A stretch of 64,000 nt of DNA from Pradoshia sp. D12 (GCF_008935075.1 NZ_CP044545.1:1701501-1765500), one strand, 5' to 3'; counted from the first letter of the stretch, positions 1 through 9,163 are shown. Notes: generated by a model from the sequence alone, not told the origin. Made by a program: numbers and translations.

Positions 1-74
1 GTATTATTTAAATAGGTTTTGGCTGAATCGATGTATTTTTTATATTTATGTATTCCTTTGTTTTGTTCTTCCAT
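1..74 (-). CDS. 5' end of a hypothetical protein, truncated by the window edge
   Basis: The first 24 codons of a minus-strand gene are visible, reading MEEQNKGIHKYKKYIDSAKT and onward. An AGGAGG ribosome binding site lies just upstream of the ATG at 74. The fragment is short, charged and lysine/tyrosine-rich, and I recognise no family. It is divergent from the small gene starting at 258. The gene itself is likely real because of the strong ribosome binding site; its function is unknown. Confidence 0.55.
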   Translation of the reverse strand, partial: MEEQNKGIHKYKKYIDSAKTYLNN

Positions 75-257
75 TACTCATTCCTCCTAAACGACAACTT
101 GTTTACATTTTAAGGTATATTTCTTCAACTAACAACATTTCAGTGATTGGTTTGAAAATAAATTAAAGACCTCTCATTAGAAACGCTGCTTAATGTCTTT
201 TTCCCTAAATTTGTGTATACTAATCCTATCCTGTAAAAAATTGAGGTGTATAGAGTT

Positions 258-479
258 ATGAGTAAAAGTCGGGCTAAAAAATATAGGTTGAAATTGGAGA
301 GGGAAGGCAAGCGCAATCCTGAGACTCTACGGGGCGGCCTATATACAATTGATTTGAGTACAAGAATGACGAAAACAAAGAAGGATAAAATGGAACAATT
401 TAAACATAAAAAGAGATTTCAGCATCTAACAAAGGATGAGGGAATCTCTTTTTATTTGGCTCTAAGGAGATGTGTATAA
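258..479 (+). CDS. Small basic hypothetical protein
   Basis: This 73-residue, strongly basic protein begins MSKSRAKKYRLKLEREGKRN. I recognise it only as the kind of small basic conserved protein common in Bacillaceae, with no assigned function. I chose the ATG at 258 because GAGGTG lies about nine bases upstream; an in-frame GTG at 246 has no such site. The last 20 or so residues are coded by the arms and loop of a rho-independent terminator (408-453). The natural stop may therefore have been lost and the C-terminal tail could be spurious. Confidence 0.6.
   Translation: MSKSRAKKYRLKLEREGKRNPETLRGGLYTIDLSTRMTKTKKDKMEQFKHKKRFQHLTKDEGISFYLALRRCV
408..456 (+). terminator. Rho-independent terminator inside the 3' end of the preceding ORF
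   Basis: A perfect 11-bp stem pairs AAAAAGAGATT (408-418) with AATCTCTTTTT (443-453), with a small inner CATC/GATG pairing in the loop and a T-rich 3' side. It lies inside the open reading frame that ends at 479. Confidence 0.7.
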
Positions 480-524
480 AAGGAGTCAGTATTTTAGTCC
501 ATGGCACTGAGACCTTATACTATT

Positions 525-1307
525 CTATGTACTGAAACGATTAGTGAAATGGTGAACCAAAGGCCAAGCACGCACCTCAATTTTTTTTGCAAAATGAAAT
601 ATAGGCATTTCACCATTAATATCAATACCTTGCTTGGATAGAACGGAATTCTTACTGAATTCTGCTTCTGCCTCTTGTAATATCCAAGGGTCATGTAAAA
701 TATCACAGCGAAGCGGTACTCCTGATAAATTTAAGGTATAAAAGCAGTAACGCTCGGCCATCCATTCCTCGAAAGACCCTTTAGCTGCCTGAAATGGTTC
801 TGAAATTGGTCTATAGCTACAGGCTAACTCGATTTCATGGTCATGTAGTCTCTTACTTTTAAATTCAATGTTTGTATCATTAGTCTGGATCTCCATATCA
901 GTGTACCAATACGGTAAGTGGTATAGTGTTCTAGCCCCTTTTACAGCAAGCCAATTGGAAGCATCCAAACTAAAAAAGTACACACCTGGCTTTCCATCGA
1001 GAATGACATATGTACGAACATTTAGCTCAGGAAATTGATCTGTTCCTGGAATAGGGGGTAATCCCCGGAGTCTAATACCCGACATACGAAACGGTACAAC
1101 CCCAATCCAGCATATGCCATTATATGAATCCAAAGGGAGCACTTCAGGTACTAACTTTCGTAATACCTCATATTTAATTGGATAATGGGCAAATAAAAGA
1201 TCGCTCCATGTCTGCTTCATTGTCCAAGGTAAATTCGGGAGAGCCCATGGACGATGACTGTCATCCCATTGGTTTTTATCGAGCTTTAGTTGTTCTCCCA
1301 AAGCCAT
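525..1307 (-). CDS. DUF2071 (YqjF-like) family protein
   Basis: The protein is about 260 residues and resembles the DUF2071/YqjF family. Visible family-like segments are the N-terminal PW..KQTWSDLLFAHYPI block, a VPEVLPLD block, an FRMSGIRLRGLPPIPG block, FPELNVRTYV and GVYFFSLDA. The family is widespread in Bacillaceae and has no established activity to my knowledge. No signal peptide or membrane segment is seen, so it is probably cytosolic. The ATG at 1307 follows AAGGAAG at a short distance; a GTG one codon upstream is an alternative. A second, divergent member lies at 17946-18713 with the same blocks in the same order. The two share recognisable identity but no long identical DNA, so duplication is old or acquisition was independent. 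Confidence 0.85.
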   Translation of the reverse strand: MALGEQLKLDKNQWDDSHRPWALPNLPWTMKQTWSDLLFAHYPIKYEVLRKLVPEVLPLDSYNGICWIGVVPFRMSGIRLRGLPPIPGTDQFPELNVRTYVILDGKPGVYFFSLDASNWLAVKGARTLYHLPYWYTDMEIQTNDTNIEFKSKRLHDHEIELACSYRPISEPFQAAKGSFEEWMAERYCFYTLNLSGVPLRCDILHDPWILQEAEAEFSKNSVLSKQGIDINGEMPIFHFAKKIEVRAWPLVHHFTNRFST

Positions 1308-1655
1308 CACTTCCTTAACATTTTTTTTGGAATTGAACTCCTTCTAAAATAATCGTTACCACTTTACTGAAGTTAAGTAAAACTACATCAAAAGTTTAAA
1401 AAAACATCATGAGAATTAGCATTGATTTTGCAATTTTACATGGAGAGAAACAACCTAATTAATACCTATTATACCGTTAAATTGAAATGATTTTATATTA
1501 TTAATCTATTTTAAAGTAACTATTGTAGATTTAAATTCAGGATCTTACAGATAAATGTAAGCCTTGTAGAAAGAACTTTCCAACGTGAAGAATTAGATGG
1601 GTTTGTAAGTTTCCTATGGAATCGAGATGCCAGTGGTCATATTGAACCCGCTATT
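1308..1655. other. Intergenic stretch with a possible coding remnant
   Basis: No complete gene is seen. On the plus strand about 1520-1675, a frame lacking a start codon reads coding-like sequence (RTFQREELDGFVSFLWNRDA and onward) to a stop at about 1673, overlapping the end of the next minus-strand gene. It may be the tail of a decayed gene; I cannot name a family. Confidence 0.3.
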
Positions 1656-1877
1656 TCATCTGTGGATAAAAAATAAGAAAAGAAGAAGCGAGACAAGAAC
1701 ATACATGGATCCTATAAAAGTCTTATAGTTATAAAGTTCTCTAATACCGGTTATTAAAAATAGGACGAATAAATAAACAAAAAGTAATTGCACCAAGGAG
1801 AAGACTCTATATGAAAAAATATAACCCAATAAGAAAAACGTAAGTAAGCCGGTTAACACCTGTATGAACCGGAGCAT
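1656..1877 (-). CDS. Small membrane protein, possibly DUF3953-like
   Basis: A 73-residue, almost wholly hydrophobic protein. About three membrane helices can be drawn (roughly residues 5-25, 30-46 and 55-72), with a short polar GIRELYNYKTFIG linker before the last. A GAGGAG ribosome binding site lies nine bases before the ATG, so the gene is credible. The layout and the linker resemble the small DUF3953 (YczI-like) membrane proteins of Bacillus, but this is recognition by eye and could be wrong. It is monocistronic, with no functional context. Confidence 0.6.
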   Translation of the reverse strand: MLRFIQVLTGLLTFFLLGYIFSYRVFSLVQLLFVYLFVLFLITGIRELYNYKTFIGSMYVLVSLLLFLFFIHR

Positions 1878-2234
1878 GAAAACAATCTCCTCATTTCTAT
1901 ATATGTAAGATACCTTTCTCCATCCTCAGCAATTTGCTGCGCGTAATATCGTTTACGCCTTCAAATGTATGAAACCTCTATAATAAATATTGATTAGGTA
2001 ATTGTTATATGATTGATTACTGAAGCACCTTAATTATAGGGTTAGTATTAATAGAACTTATCTTAAGGTTAAAGTTCATCTGAAAATTATTTAAAAATAA
2101 TAAAAGTGTGAAAAAAGAATTGAATAAAGACCATTTAAACTGACTATACTGGTTAGATGTTACTCGCTCATGTTCAGATTATAATGATTTATGTTAAGAT
2201 AAGAAAAAAATGAATAGGGCAGTGTGAAGCATAA
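1878..2234. other. Intergenic region upstream of miaA
   Basis: No open reading frame with a ribosome binding site is seen. The stretch is AT-rich and presumably carries the divergent promoters of the small membrane protein and of miaA. I see no convincing operator. Confidence 0.4.
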
Positions 2235-3185
2235 ATGAAAAAACAGAAATTGGTCGTGATTATTGGACCAACGGCAGTGGGAAAAACCAAATTATCAATC
2301 AATTTGGCCAAGAAGTTCAATGGTGAAATTATAAGTGGCGATTCAGCACAGATTTTTAAGGGTATGGATATAGGAACTGCTAAAGTTACAAAGGACGAAA
2401 TGGAAGGGATTCCTCATTATTTAATTGATTGCAGGGAACCATCTGAATCCTATAATGTTTATGATTTTAAGCAAGAAGTGCAGCAGAAGATTAATGATAT
2501 AACGAATAGGGGAAAGCTTCCTATATTAGTGGGTGGTACCGGTTTGTATATTCAATCCGTCCTCTATGATTACCAGTTCCCTGAAACCACAGCAAATCCT
2601 AATATTCGAGAAGAGCTGGAAGAACGAATTGAACAAGAAGGGCCTGATGCTGTTTATCAAACACTTGTTGAGATTGATTCCGTTGCTGCAGAAAAAATAC
2701 ATCCTAATAACACAAAAAGAGTTATCCGTGCTTTAGAGGTATTTTATGATTCAGGAAAGCGTTTCAGTGAACAGGAACAATCCACAGAGAGAACATTATT
2801 ATATGATGTGGCTTTGATTGGATTAACGATGGACCGCGATCTTTTATATAAAAGGATCAATGAACGAGTGGAAGCAATGATGCAGCAGGGTCTTGAAGAG
2901 GAAGTCAGAAAACTATATGCAAAAGGATTAAAAGATGCACAATCCATGCAAGCAATTGGATATAAGGAATTTGAGGGACTCTTTGAAGGAACTGAAACAC
3001 GAGAAAATGTTATAGCTCAAATACAGCGGAATTCCCGTCGGTTTGCAAAAAGACAATTTACTTGGTTCCGAAATAAGATGGATGTTCACTGGTTTGATAT
3101 GACCAATTTGGCTGATTTCGAAAAAATTTCTGAAGAAATATCGCTTGAAGTGGCAGGAATGCTCGCTTTAAAGGCGAATAGATAA
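2235..3185 (+). CDS. miaA: tRNA dimethylallyltransferase MiaA
   Basis: MiaA transfers a dimethylallyl group to N6 of A37 in tRNAs that read UNN codons. The protein is 316 residues, normal for the family. The P-loop GPTAVGKT is at residues 11-18, followed by the substrate-binding [16 protein letters not shown] segment, [35 protein letters not shown] and the C-terminal [11 protein letters not shown]. The usual DSMQVY/DSMQIY here reads DSAQIF, a mild substitution in a conserved loop. The ATG has only a weak ribosome binding site. hfq follows after 29 bp, the classical Bacillus miaA-hfq arrangement, so the two are probably cotranscribed. Confidence 0.97.
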   Translation: MKKQKLVVIIGPTAVGKTKLSINLAKKFNGEIISGDSAQIFKGMDIGTAKVTKDEMEGIPHYLIDCREPSESYNVYDFKQEVQQKINDITNRGKLPILVGGTGLYIQSVLYDYQFPETTANPNIREELEERIEQEGPDAVYQTLVEIDSVAAEKIHPNNTKRVIRALEVFYDSGKRFSEQEQSTERTLLYDVALIGLTMDRDLLYKRINERVEAMMQQGLEEEVRKLYAKGLKDAQSMQAIGYKEFEGLFEGTETRENVIAQIQRNSRRFAKRQFTWFRNKMDVHWFDMTNLADFEKISEEISLEVAGMLALKANR

Positions 3186-3214
3186 ACTATAGAGAGAAAA
3201 GAGGAGGCAAAAAA

Positions 3215-3442
3215 ATGAAACAAGGAATCAATATTCAAGATCAAATTTTAAATCAATTGCGTAAGGAAAATGTATATGTAACAATCTTTTTACTTAATGG
3301 ATTTCAGTTACGCGGACTGATAAAAGGGTTTGATAATTTTACAGTCTTAATTGAAACAGAGGGTAAACATCAACTGGTCTACAAACATGCGATTTCAACA
3401 TTTGCTCCTCAAAAAAATGTACAAGTTGACCTTGAAGGTTAA
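3215..3442 (+). CDS. hfq: RNA chaperone Hfq
   Basis: A 75-residue Sm-like protein that forms a hexameric ring and binds U-rich and A-rich RNA. The Sm1 region ([24 protein letters not shown]) and the Sm2 YKHAIST motif are present; this histidine-containing motif lines the U-binding rim. The C-terminal tail is short, as in Bacillus Hfq. A GAGGAGG site precedes the ATG. It lies directly after miaA and is closed by a terminator at 3455-3486. Confidence 0.97.
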   Translation: MKQGINIQDQILNQLRKENVYVTIFLLNGFQLRGLIKGFDNFTVLIETEGKHQLVYKHAISTFAPQKNVQVDLEG

Positions 3443-3454
3443 GGATAAGTACGG

Positions 3455-3486
3455 CAGACTCCCTCTACGGTGAGTCTGTTTTTTAT
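3455..3486 (+). terminator. Terminator of miaA-hfq
   Basis: A CAGACTC/GAGTCTG stem (3455-3461 and 3472-3478) with a short loop is followed by a run of six Ts. Confidence 0.85.
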
Positions 3487-3516
3487 TTAACTGATTTTTT
3501 CATTCTGTATGGAGGG

Positions 3517-3563
3517 TGCCCGGAATATAAATAAGGAGAGGAAATATAATTATTTTCCGGGCA
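3517..3563. repeat. Inverted repeat TGCCCGGAA...TTCCGGGCA
   Basis: A perfect 9-bp inverted repeat (3517-3525 and 3555-3563) with a 29-nt purine-rich loop sits in the hfq-spoVK gap. There is no T-tract on either side, so it is not a standard terminator. It could be an operator or an RNA hairpin. Confidence 0.5.
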
Positions 3564-3713
3564 ATCGCAGTATGTGACAATCAGGCACACCTTTATTGGT
3601 AAAAAATAAATTTATATTGTAGTTTCAGGGGTGCCCTTGTCTATTTTGCCTTCACTTTGTCGAATGTGTTAGGTAAAAAAGGGGGGACACGGCTTCATTA
3701 AAGAGGTGATCAA

Positions 3714-4667
3714 ATGGAGCAACAGCCAATGCGAGTGAGAAATAATGGGCAAATTAATGTTGTATTGAAAAATGGTCAAGCAAAGGCTCAGGTTAAGCCG
3801 ATTCTAAATGTTCCTCCATTACCAAAGGATATACCTTCTCATCATATAGCCCTAAAAGAAATTGAAGCTGAATTGAATAGTCTCGTAGGCATGGAGGAAA
3901 TGAAAAAAGTTATAAAGGAAATTTATGCATGGATTTATGTGAATAAACAACGGGAAGTAGCTGGCCTTAAGGCTGAAAAACAGGCGCTTCATATGATGTT
4001 TAAAGGTAATCCCGGTACTGGAAAAACGACGGTCGCACGGCTTATAGGAGATTTATTTGTAAAGATGAATGTCTTGAGCAAAGGCCACTTAATCGAGGCT
4101 GAGCGGGCAGATCTTGTAGGAGAATATATAGGACACACAGCTCAAAAGACGAGAGATTTAATCAAAAAGGCAATTGGGGGTATTCTTTTCATTGATGAAG
4201 CCTATTCTTTGGGAAGGGGTGGTGAAAAGGATTTTGGTAAGGAAGCGATTGATACATTGGTAAAGCATATGGAGGATCGGCAGCATGAATTTATTCTTAT
4301 TCTTGCCGGATATTCACGGGAAATGGAGTATTTTTTAACCTTGAATCCAGGCCTGCAATCCCGTTTTCCGATTGTCATTGATTTTCCGGATTACACGGTT
4401 GATCAATTAATGGATATAGGGAACCGAATGTTAAGTGCCAGGCAATACGTTTATAGTCTGGACGCGGAAAGAAAACTGCGCGATCATCTATATTATTTAA
4501 CAAATGTTCTACATCTTAAATCCTTTTCCAATGGTAGATATGTAAGGAATGTAATAGAAAAATCAATCAGAACTCAGGCAATGCGTCTTTTGCTGTCGGA
4601 TCAATATGAACGTCGGGAATTAATGACCATCCGAAGTGATGACCTAGTGTTCGATACGTTTGAGTAA
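3714..4667 (+). CDS. spoVK: Stage V sporulation protein K (AAA+ ATPase)
   Basis: SpoVK is a CbxX/CfxQ-type AAA+ ATPase needed in Bacillus for late spore maturation. The 317-residue protein has Walker A GNPGTGKT at about residues 98-105, Walker B ILFIDEAYS at 157-165, sensor-1-like LILAGYSREM and an arginine-finger-like GLQSRFP. The N-terminal 50 residues are a poorly conserved tail. The GAGGTGAT ribosome binding site fixes the start. It follows hfq as in B. subtilis, where spoVK also lies near hfq and ynbA (hflX). Expression is expected in the mother cell, although I did not identify the sporulation sigma promoter in the 5' region. Confidence 0.95.
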   Translation: MEQQPMRVRNNGQINVVLKNGQAKAQVKPILNVPPLPKDIPSHHIALKEIEAELNSLVGMEEMKKVIKEIYAWIYVNKQREVAGLKAEKQALHMMFKGNPGTGKTTVARLIGDLFVKMNVLSKGHLIEAERADLVGEYIGHTAQKTRDLIKKAIGGILFIDEAYSLGRGGEKDFGKEAIDTLVKHMEDRQHEFILILAGYSREMEYFLTLNPGLQSRFPIVIDFPDYTVDQLMDIGNRMLSARQYVYSLDAERKLRDHLYYLTNVLHLKSFSNGRYVRNVIEKSIRTQAMRLLLSDQYERRELMTIRSDDLVFDTFE

Positions 4668-4687
4668 GAGATACGAATAAATATGAG

Positions 4688-4728
4688 TGCCCCGTAAGCT
4701 GTCATAAAGCTTTTGGGGCATTTGTTTT
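4688..4728 (+). terminator. Terminator of spoVK
   Basis: The stem TGCCCC/GGGGCA (4688-4693 and 4715-4720) encloses an inner AAGCT/AGCTT pairing and is followed by TTTGTTTTTTT. Confidence 0.85.
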
Positions 4729-4958
4729 TTTGAGAAATAGTCATAATGAAATATTTCTAAGATGGTGATTATTAGTAGGTTAGAATACTAAAATCAAACG
4801 CAGGGAATTAACGAACTACCACGTCTAAGTAATCTATTAATAATTTAGATTTTGTGGTAAATTTTAGTTAGTTGCATAGGTTGGAATGGTAGATTTTATA
4901 TTAACAATCTCTTGCCATAAAGATCGAGAAGTGGAATGAGAGTAGAAGGTTAAACGAG

Positions 4959-5717
4959 ATGAATTTGATAGAAGAAATTATATTTACAAGCAAACAGGTA
5001 ATAATTGATGCAGATTGTAAAAAAGAAGATTTGATTGTTTTGTTAAAAAACACCGGTGAAAATACGGTTCAATTAAACGGAGAACTTATTTTAACTCTTC
5101 CCAAGGGTCACCATATTATTCGATTCACAAAAGACCATTTCTGTCTTTTATACAATACGACTCTATCTTTTTATTCATTAACGGGTAAATTTGTATCTGA
5201 ATTTGAGGTTGGTTCACATATTCATGAGTTATTTCCTTACAAAGATGGCGTTCTATGTACATATGGAGATCAAGGTGTATATGGAAAGGGTGCTGGAGTA
5301 AATATATTGAACTGTGTATCTCCATTCAGTGGTTTAGAGTCTTTTTATAACAATGCTATCCAATATGATCTTCTCTATGACCCTCTGGTTACTCGTTATA
5401 AGCCCTATGCTTGTATCAACTCGGAGAGAAATGAGTTAGTAATACTAAACGAGCAGCTTGAAGAAGAAAAAACGATGAAAATTCCTTTTGATACAGGAAA
5501 TTTAATTACCTTTGCACTTACCTACAAATACGGCTTATTTATAGAAGAAAATAAACTATGTGTATGGGAATTTGAAACAACAAAACGCATTCTTGAGTAT
5601 AAGAGGGAGTTCTCTTCTAAAATCAGAGCTATTTTTCATCGTCATAATTTTTCATTTATAGAGATTTCTGATTATGAGGTAAAAGGATTCATGCCAGTTG
5701 TGGAGTATGGCACTTAA
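4959..5717 (+). CDS. Hypothetical protein, possibly beta-propeller-like
   Basis: A 252-residue soluble protein that I cannot assign to a family. It is rich in alternating hydrophobic/aromatic strands (for example HIIRFTKDHFCLLYNTTLSFYSL and CVWEFETTKRI), which suggests an all-beta, perhaps WD-like or propeller-like fold; this is inference from pattern only. No signal peptide, membrane segment or catalytic motif is seen. An AGAAGG site lies eight bases before the ATG. It stands alone between terminators, inside the otherwise conserved spoVK-hflX interval, so it is probably a lineage-specific insertion. Confidence 0.7.
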   Translation: MNLIEEIIFTSKQVIIDADCKKEDLIVLLKNTGENTVQLNGELILTLPKGHHIIRFTKDHFCLLYNTTLSFYSLTGKFVSEFEVGSHIHELFPYKDGVLCTYGDQGVYGKGAGVNILNCVSPFSGLESFYNNAIQYDLLYDPLVTRYKPYACINSERNELVILNEQLEEEKTMKIPFDTGNLITFALTYKYGLFIEENKLCVWEFETTKRILEYKREFSSKIRAIFHRHNFSFIEISDYEVKGFMPVVEYGT

Positions 5718-5742
5718 GATAATCATCAATACAGATTAAAGA

Positions 5743-5770
5743 GCCTTGCTAAGAAAACAGCAAGGCCCTT
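5743..5770 (+). terminator. Probable terminator
   Basis: The GCCTTGCT/AGCAAGGC stem (5743-5750 and 5759-5766) has an 8-nt loop. The T-tract is weak (CCTTATCATTT), so efficiency is uncertain. Confidence 0.55.
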
Positions 5771-5839
5771 ATCATTTATCCTATATAAATACGAATCTAT
5801 GAAAGTGGATTAGTAGGATATTTATGTAGTAACTCTTAA

Positions 5840-6442
5840 TCAGTAACTTCTTTTAACAACAGGTAAATGCCATTCGTATAGATAAGAAAGCATTCGTAAA
5901 AAGGTAATAATAATAAATAAAAGGTATAATTCAAGGTTGGATGTCATCGCTCCGAGGCCGATTAAGAGACCTGCAATACCTGCCCAAATTGCGTAAATCT
6001 CAGATCTTAACAGTATTGGCTTCCTGCCTGCGAGGACATCTCGTACGATACCGCCGCCACTTCCTGTCAGGATAGCAGCAAATACAACCGCAATAAGCGG
6101 TAAGTTCATTTCCGTTGCTAGTAAAGCGCCCTGTACAGCGAATGCGCTTAAACCGATAGCGTCAAAAAAATTCCCCCACCTGTTCCAATGCTTTAAAAGC
6201 GAATGCTGAAATAAACAAACAATAGTTATAGAAATGAATGCGATAAAAAATAATCCGTTTTGTTCCCAAATATGGATTATTGGGATCCCGAGCAGCAAAT
6301 TGCGAATGGCACCTCCCCCAAAGGCTGTTACAAATCCGAGTAAATAAAGGCCAAATAAGTCATATTCCTCTTCTGTTGCCACTAAGGCTCCGCTAATCGC
6401 AAAAGCGATTGTTCCGATAATGCTTAATACATCCCATGTCAT
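5840..6442 (-). CDS. Trimeric intracellular cation (TRIC/UPF0126) channel-family protein
   Basis: A 200-residue integral membrane protein with about seven helices and two pseudo-repeats. Each contains the family's glycine motif: GGGAIRNLLLG in the first half and GGGIVRDVLAG in the second, both followed by a hydrophobic helix. This duplicated GGG..R pattern defines the UPF0126/TRIC-type family (YvgT in B. subtilis), whose prokaryotic members form trimeric monovalent-cation channels. The AAGGAG site lies about 14 bases before the ATG, which is long, but no better start is seen. It is transcribed against its neighbours and divergent from hflX, with no operon partner. Confidence 0.88.
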   Translation of the reverse strand: MTWDVLSIIGTIAFAISGALVATEEEYDLFGLYLLGFVTAFGGGAIRNLLLGIPIIHIWEQNGLFFIAFISITIVCLFQHSLLKHWNRWGNFFDAIGLSAFAVQGALLATEMNLPLIAVVFAAILTGSGGGIVRDVLAGRKPILLRSEIYAIWAGIAGLLIGLGAMTSNLELYLLFIIITFLRMLSYLYEWHLPVVKRSY

Positions 6443-6587
6443 ACTTTTTTCTTTTTCTCCTTAAATAAAATTCAAATAATCATTTAAAATCAGGCTAATT
6501 TATCATATCATTTGAATACAGTGTTTGGAACGGGTGATTTTTTTGGTATGATAAGAAGAATAGTGAACTATTGAGGGAAGTGACATA

Positions 6588-7838
6588 ATGGAAGAAACAT
6601 ATGAAAAAGCTATACTAGTTGGTTGTCAGCGAGAAGATATTGATGACAGTCGATTTGAATCCTCTATGGAGGAACTTGAATCACTAACGGAAACTGCCGG
6701 AGGGCAGGCTCTTGTATTAGTGTCTCAAAAGAGAGTTAAGCCTCATCCTGCTACATATATCGGGAAAGGGAAAGTCGAGGAGCTTATTGCATTAGTTGAA
6801 GAGCTAGAACCGGATGTCGTAATCTTTAACGATGAATTGTCTCCCAGTCAAATACGAAATCTAGGTAAAGAGCTGGGAACTAGAATCGTTGACCGTACCC
6901 AGTTGATTTTAGATATTTTTGCTCAACGTGCGCGTTCTCGCGAAGGTCAAATGCAAGTAGAGTTAGCCCAATTGCAATATATGCTGCCAAGATTGGCGGG
7001 GCAAGGTACTGAATTATCAAGACTCGGCGGCGGTATTGGAACGAGGGGACCGGGGGAAACCAAACTGGAATCTGACAGACGCCACATTCGACGTCGCTTG
7101 GATGAGATCAAAAGGCAGTTGGATTCAGTTGTTAAGCATAGGGAACGTTACAGAGCGCGCAGAAAACGAAATAATCGTTTCCAAATTGCATTGGCTGGCT
7201 ATACGAATGCCGGTAAATCAACCTTGTTTAACCGTCTGGCTGAAGCGGATTCTTATGAGGAAAATCAACTGTTCGCTACCCTTGATCCGATGACCAGGGA
7301 ATGTCTTCTTCCATCTGGATACAAGGTCCTTATCAGTGATACTGTTGGATTTATTCAGGATTTACCTACCTCCCTTGTTGCGGCATTTAGATCCACGCTT
7401 GAAGAAGTGACAGAATCCGATGCCATTTTACATGTAGTGGATTCTTCTCATCCTGATGCTTATAATCATGAGAAGACCGTTCAAAAAATTATCGATGATT
7501 TGGGTGCTGAGGATATTCCTCAATTGATTGTCTATAACAAAAAAGATGCCGCCCATTCTGAATTTGTACCGACATCCAAGGAAAAATCCATTCATATATC
7601 TGCTCGTCAGGATGAAGGGATTCAACAACTCCTTTTAGAAATGGAAAAATTGGTTGAAAGCTTTATGGAACCATATTCCGTAATGATTCCAGCTAATGAA
7701 GGGAAAATTATAGCCCGGTTAAAGGATGAGACAATCGTTAAATCAACCGAGTTTCATGAAAGCAATGAGACCTATCATCTAAAGGGACTTGCTTTAGCAG
7801 ACCATGCAATCATGGGAATTATTAAAAATTATGAGTAG
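6588..7838 (+). CDS. hflX: GTPase HflX
   Basis: HflX is a ribosome-associated GTPase that splits stalled or heat-damaged 70S ribosomes. The 416-residue protein has the N-terminal HflX domain, the glycine-rich RLGGGIGTRGPGETKLE linker and basic helix (about 145-195), then the G domain: G1 GYTNAGKST (204-212), G3 DTVGF (251-255) and G4 NKKD (317-320). GAGGGAAGTG before the ATG supports the start. ynbB follows after 15 bp, as in Bacillus (ynbA-ynbB), so the two are probably cotranscribed. Confidence 0.96.
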   Translation: MEETYEKAILVGCQREDIDDSRFESSMEELESLTETAGGQALVLVSQKRVKPHPATYIGKGKVEELIALVEELEPDVVIFNDELSPSQIRNLGKELGTRIVDRTQLILDIFAQRARSREGQMQVELAQLQYMLPRLAGQGTELSRLGGGIGTRGPGETKLESDRRHIRRRLDEIKRQLDSVVKHRERYRARRKRNNRFQIALAGYTNAGKSTLFNRLAEADSYEENQLFATLDPMTRECLLPSGYKVLISDTVGFIQDLPTSLVAAFRSTLEEVTESDAILHVVDSSHPDAYNHEKTVQKIIDDLGAEDIPQLIVYNKKDAAHSEFVPTSKEKSIHISARQDEGIQQLLLEMEKLVESFMEPYSVMIPANEGKIIARLKDETIVKSTEFHESNETYHLKGLALADHAIMGIIKNYE

Positions 7839-7853
7839 GAGTAGGAATGCAAC

Positions 7854-9119
7854 ATGTTTGAACAATTAAAGAACGGTGAGAGAATTAAAGAAACTGTTCA
7901 GGAAACTGAAAAAATGATTGCTGAAAGATTTTTAGAAATTGAAGAAAATGTAGACTTTAATACAGCGAAGGTATTGAAAGCCTTCCAGGAAAATCAGGTT
8001 AGTGATGCCCATTTTAATCCATCAACAGGTTATGGGTATGATGATATGGGAAGAGATACATTGGAAAAGGTGTTTGCTCATGTATTTGGAGCCGAAGCGG
8101 CACTTGTCCGCCCGCAAATCATATCTGGAACACATGCTATTTCAACTTCCTTATTCGGCGTGTTACGCCCTGGAGATGAGCTTTTATACATCACTGGAAA
8201 GCCATATGACACGCTTGAAGAGATTGTTGGCATACGCGGAAGTGGTATAGGATCCTTAAAGGAATATCAAATATCCTATCAATCTGTCGCTTTAAAGGAA
8301 GATGGGTATGTTGACTTTGATGCAGTAGCAAAAGCCATTAAACCAAATACGAAGGTAATTGGAATTCAACGCTCAAAAGGCTATGATAACCGCCCATCAT
8401 TTAAAATTGCAGAAATCAAGGAAATGATTCAGTTTGTAAAAGCTATCAAACAGGATGTCGTTGTCTTTGTTGATAACTGCTATGGAGAGTTTGCTGAGAA
8501 AATGGAGCCTACTGAGGTTGGTGCGGACCTAATGGCTGGTTCCTTAATTAAAAATCCTGGCGGAGGTTTAGCGAAAACGGGTGGTTATATTGCCGGTAGA
8601 GCTGATTTAGTAGAACGATGCGCTTATCGTTTAACAACACCGGGTATTGGTGCTGAGGCGGGTGCTTCCTTGTACAGTTTATTGGAAATGTACCAAGGAT
8701 TCTTCCTGGCTCCGCATGTTGTTGGACAATCCTTAAAAGGAGCAATCTTTACAGCAGCTATGTTAGAAAAATGGGGATTTAACCCTTCACCTACATGGAA
8801 CGAACCAAGAACAGATCTAATCCAATCAATCCAATTCCATGACAGAGATAAGATGGTGCTGTTCTGTCAGCAGATTCAGTTCGCTTCACCAATTAACTCT
8901 CATGTGACGCCATATCCTGCCTATATGCCTGGATATGAGGATGATGTAATCATGGCTGCCGGAACGTTTATCCAGGGAGCGAGTATCGAATTAACGGCTG
9001 ACGGTCCGTTAAGACCGCCATATACCGCTTTTGTACAGGGTGGTCTAACGTACTCACATGTTAAAATAGCCATTTGCAAAGCGATCGATCAGATGATTGA
9101 AAAAGGATTAATTAAGTAA
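7854..9119 (+). CDS. ynbB: Methionine gamma-lyase family protein (YnbB, PLP-dependent)
   Basis: A PLP-dependent fold-type I enzyme of the Cys/Met-metabolism superfamily, often annotated as an aluminium resistance protein or methionine gamma-lyase family; its physiological substrate is not established. The 421-residue protein has the cofactor-binding SGTHAIS region (about 91-97), the VDNCYGEF aspartate region (about 207-213) and the probable Schiff-base lysine in GSLIKNPGGG (about K233). A GGAGTAGG site precedes the ATG. It sits between hflX and glnRA exactly as in B. subtilis. Confidence 0.93.
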   Translation: MFEQLKNGERIKETVQETEKMIAERFLEIEENVDFNTAKVLKAFQENQVSDAHFNPSTGYGYDDMGRDTLEKVFAHVFGAEAALVRPQIISGTHAISTSLFGVLRPGDELLYITGKPYDTLEEIVGIRGSGIGSLKEYQISYQSVALKEDGYVDFDAVAKAIKPNTKVIGIQRSKGYDNRPSFKIAEIKEMIQFVKAIKQDVVVFVDNCYGEFAEKMEPTEVGADLMAGSLIKNPGGGLAKTGGYIAGRADLVERCAYRLTTPGIGAEAGASLYSLLEMYQGFFLAPHVVGQSLKGAIFTAAMLEKWGFNPSPTWNEPRTDLIQSIQFHDRDKMVLFCQQIQFASPINSHVTPYPAYMPGYEDDVIMAAGTFIQGASIELTADGPLRPPYTAFVQGGLTYSHVKIAICKAIDQMIEKGLIK

Positions 9120-9127
9120 CTGATAAT

Positions 9128-9163
9128 AACTCCCTTATTTTTGGAATAGGGGAGTTTTTTATT
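9128..9163 (+). terminator. Terminator of hflX-ynbB
   Basis: An AACTCCC...GGGGAGTT stem, extended by TTATT/AATA, is followed by TTTTTTATTAG. Confidence 0.85.

Noticed and set aside
4959-5717. Toxin-type assignment for the orphan protein
   Set aside because: No toxin motif, secretion signal or immunity partner is visible.
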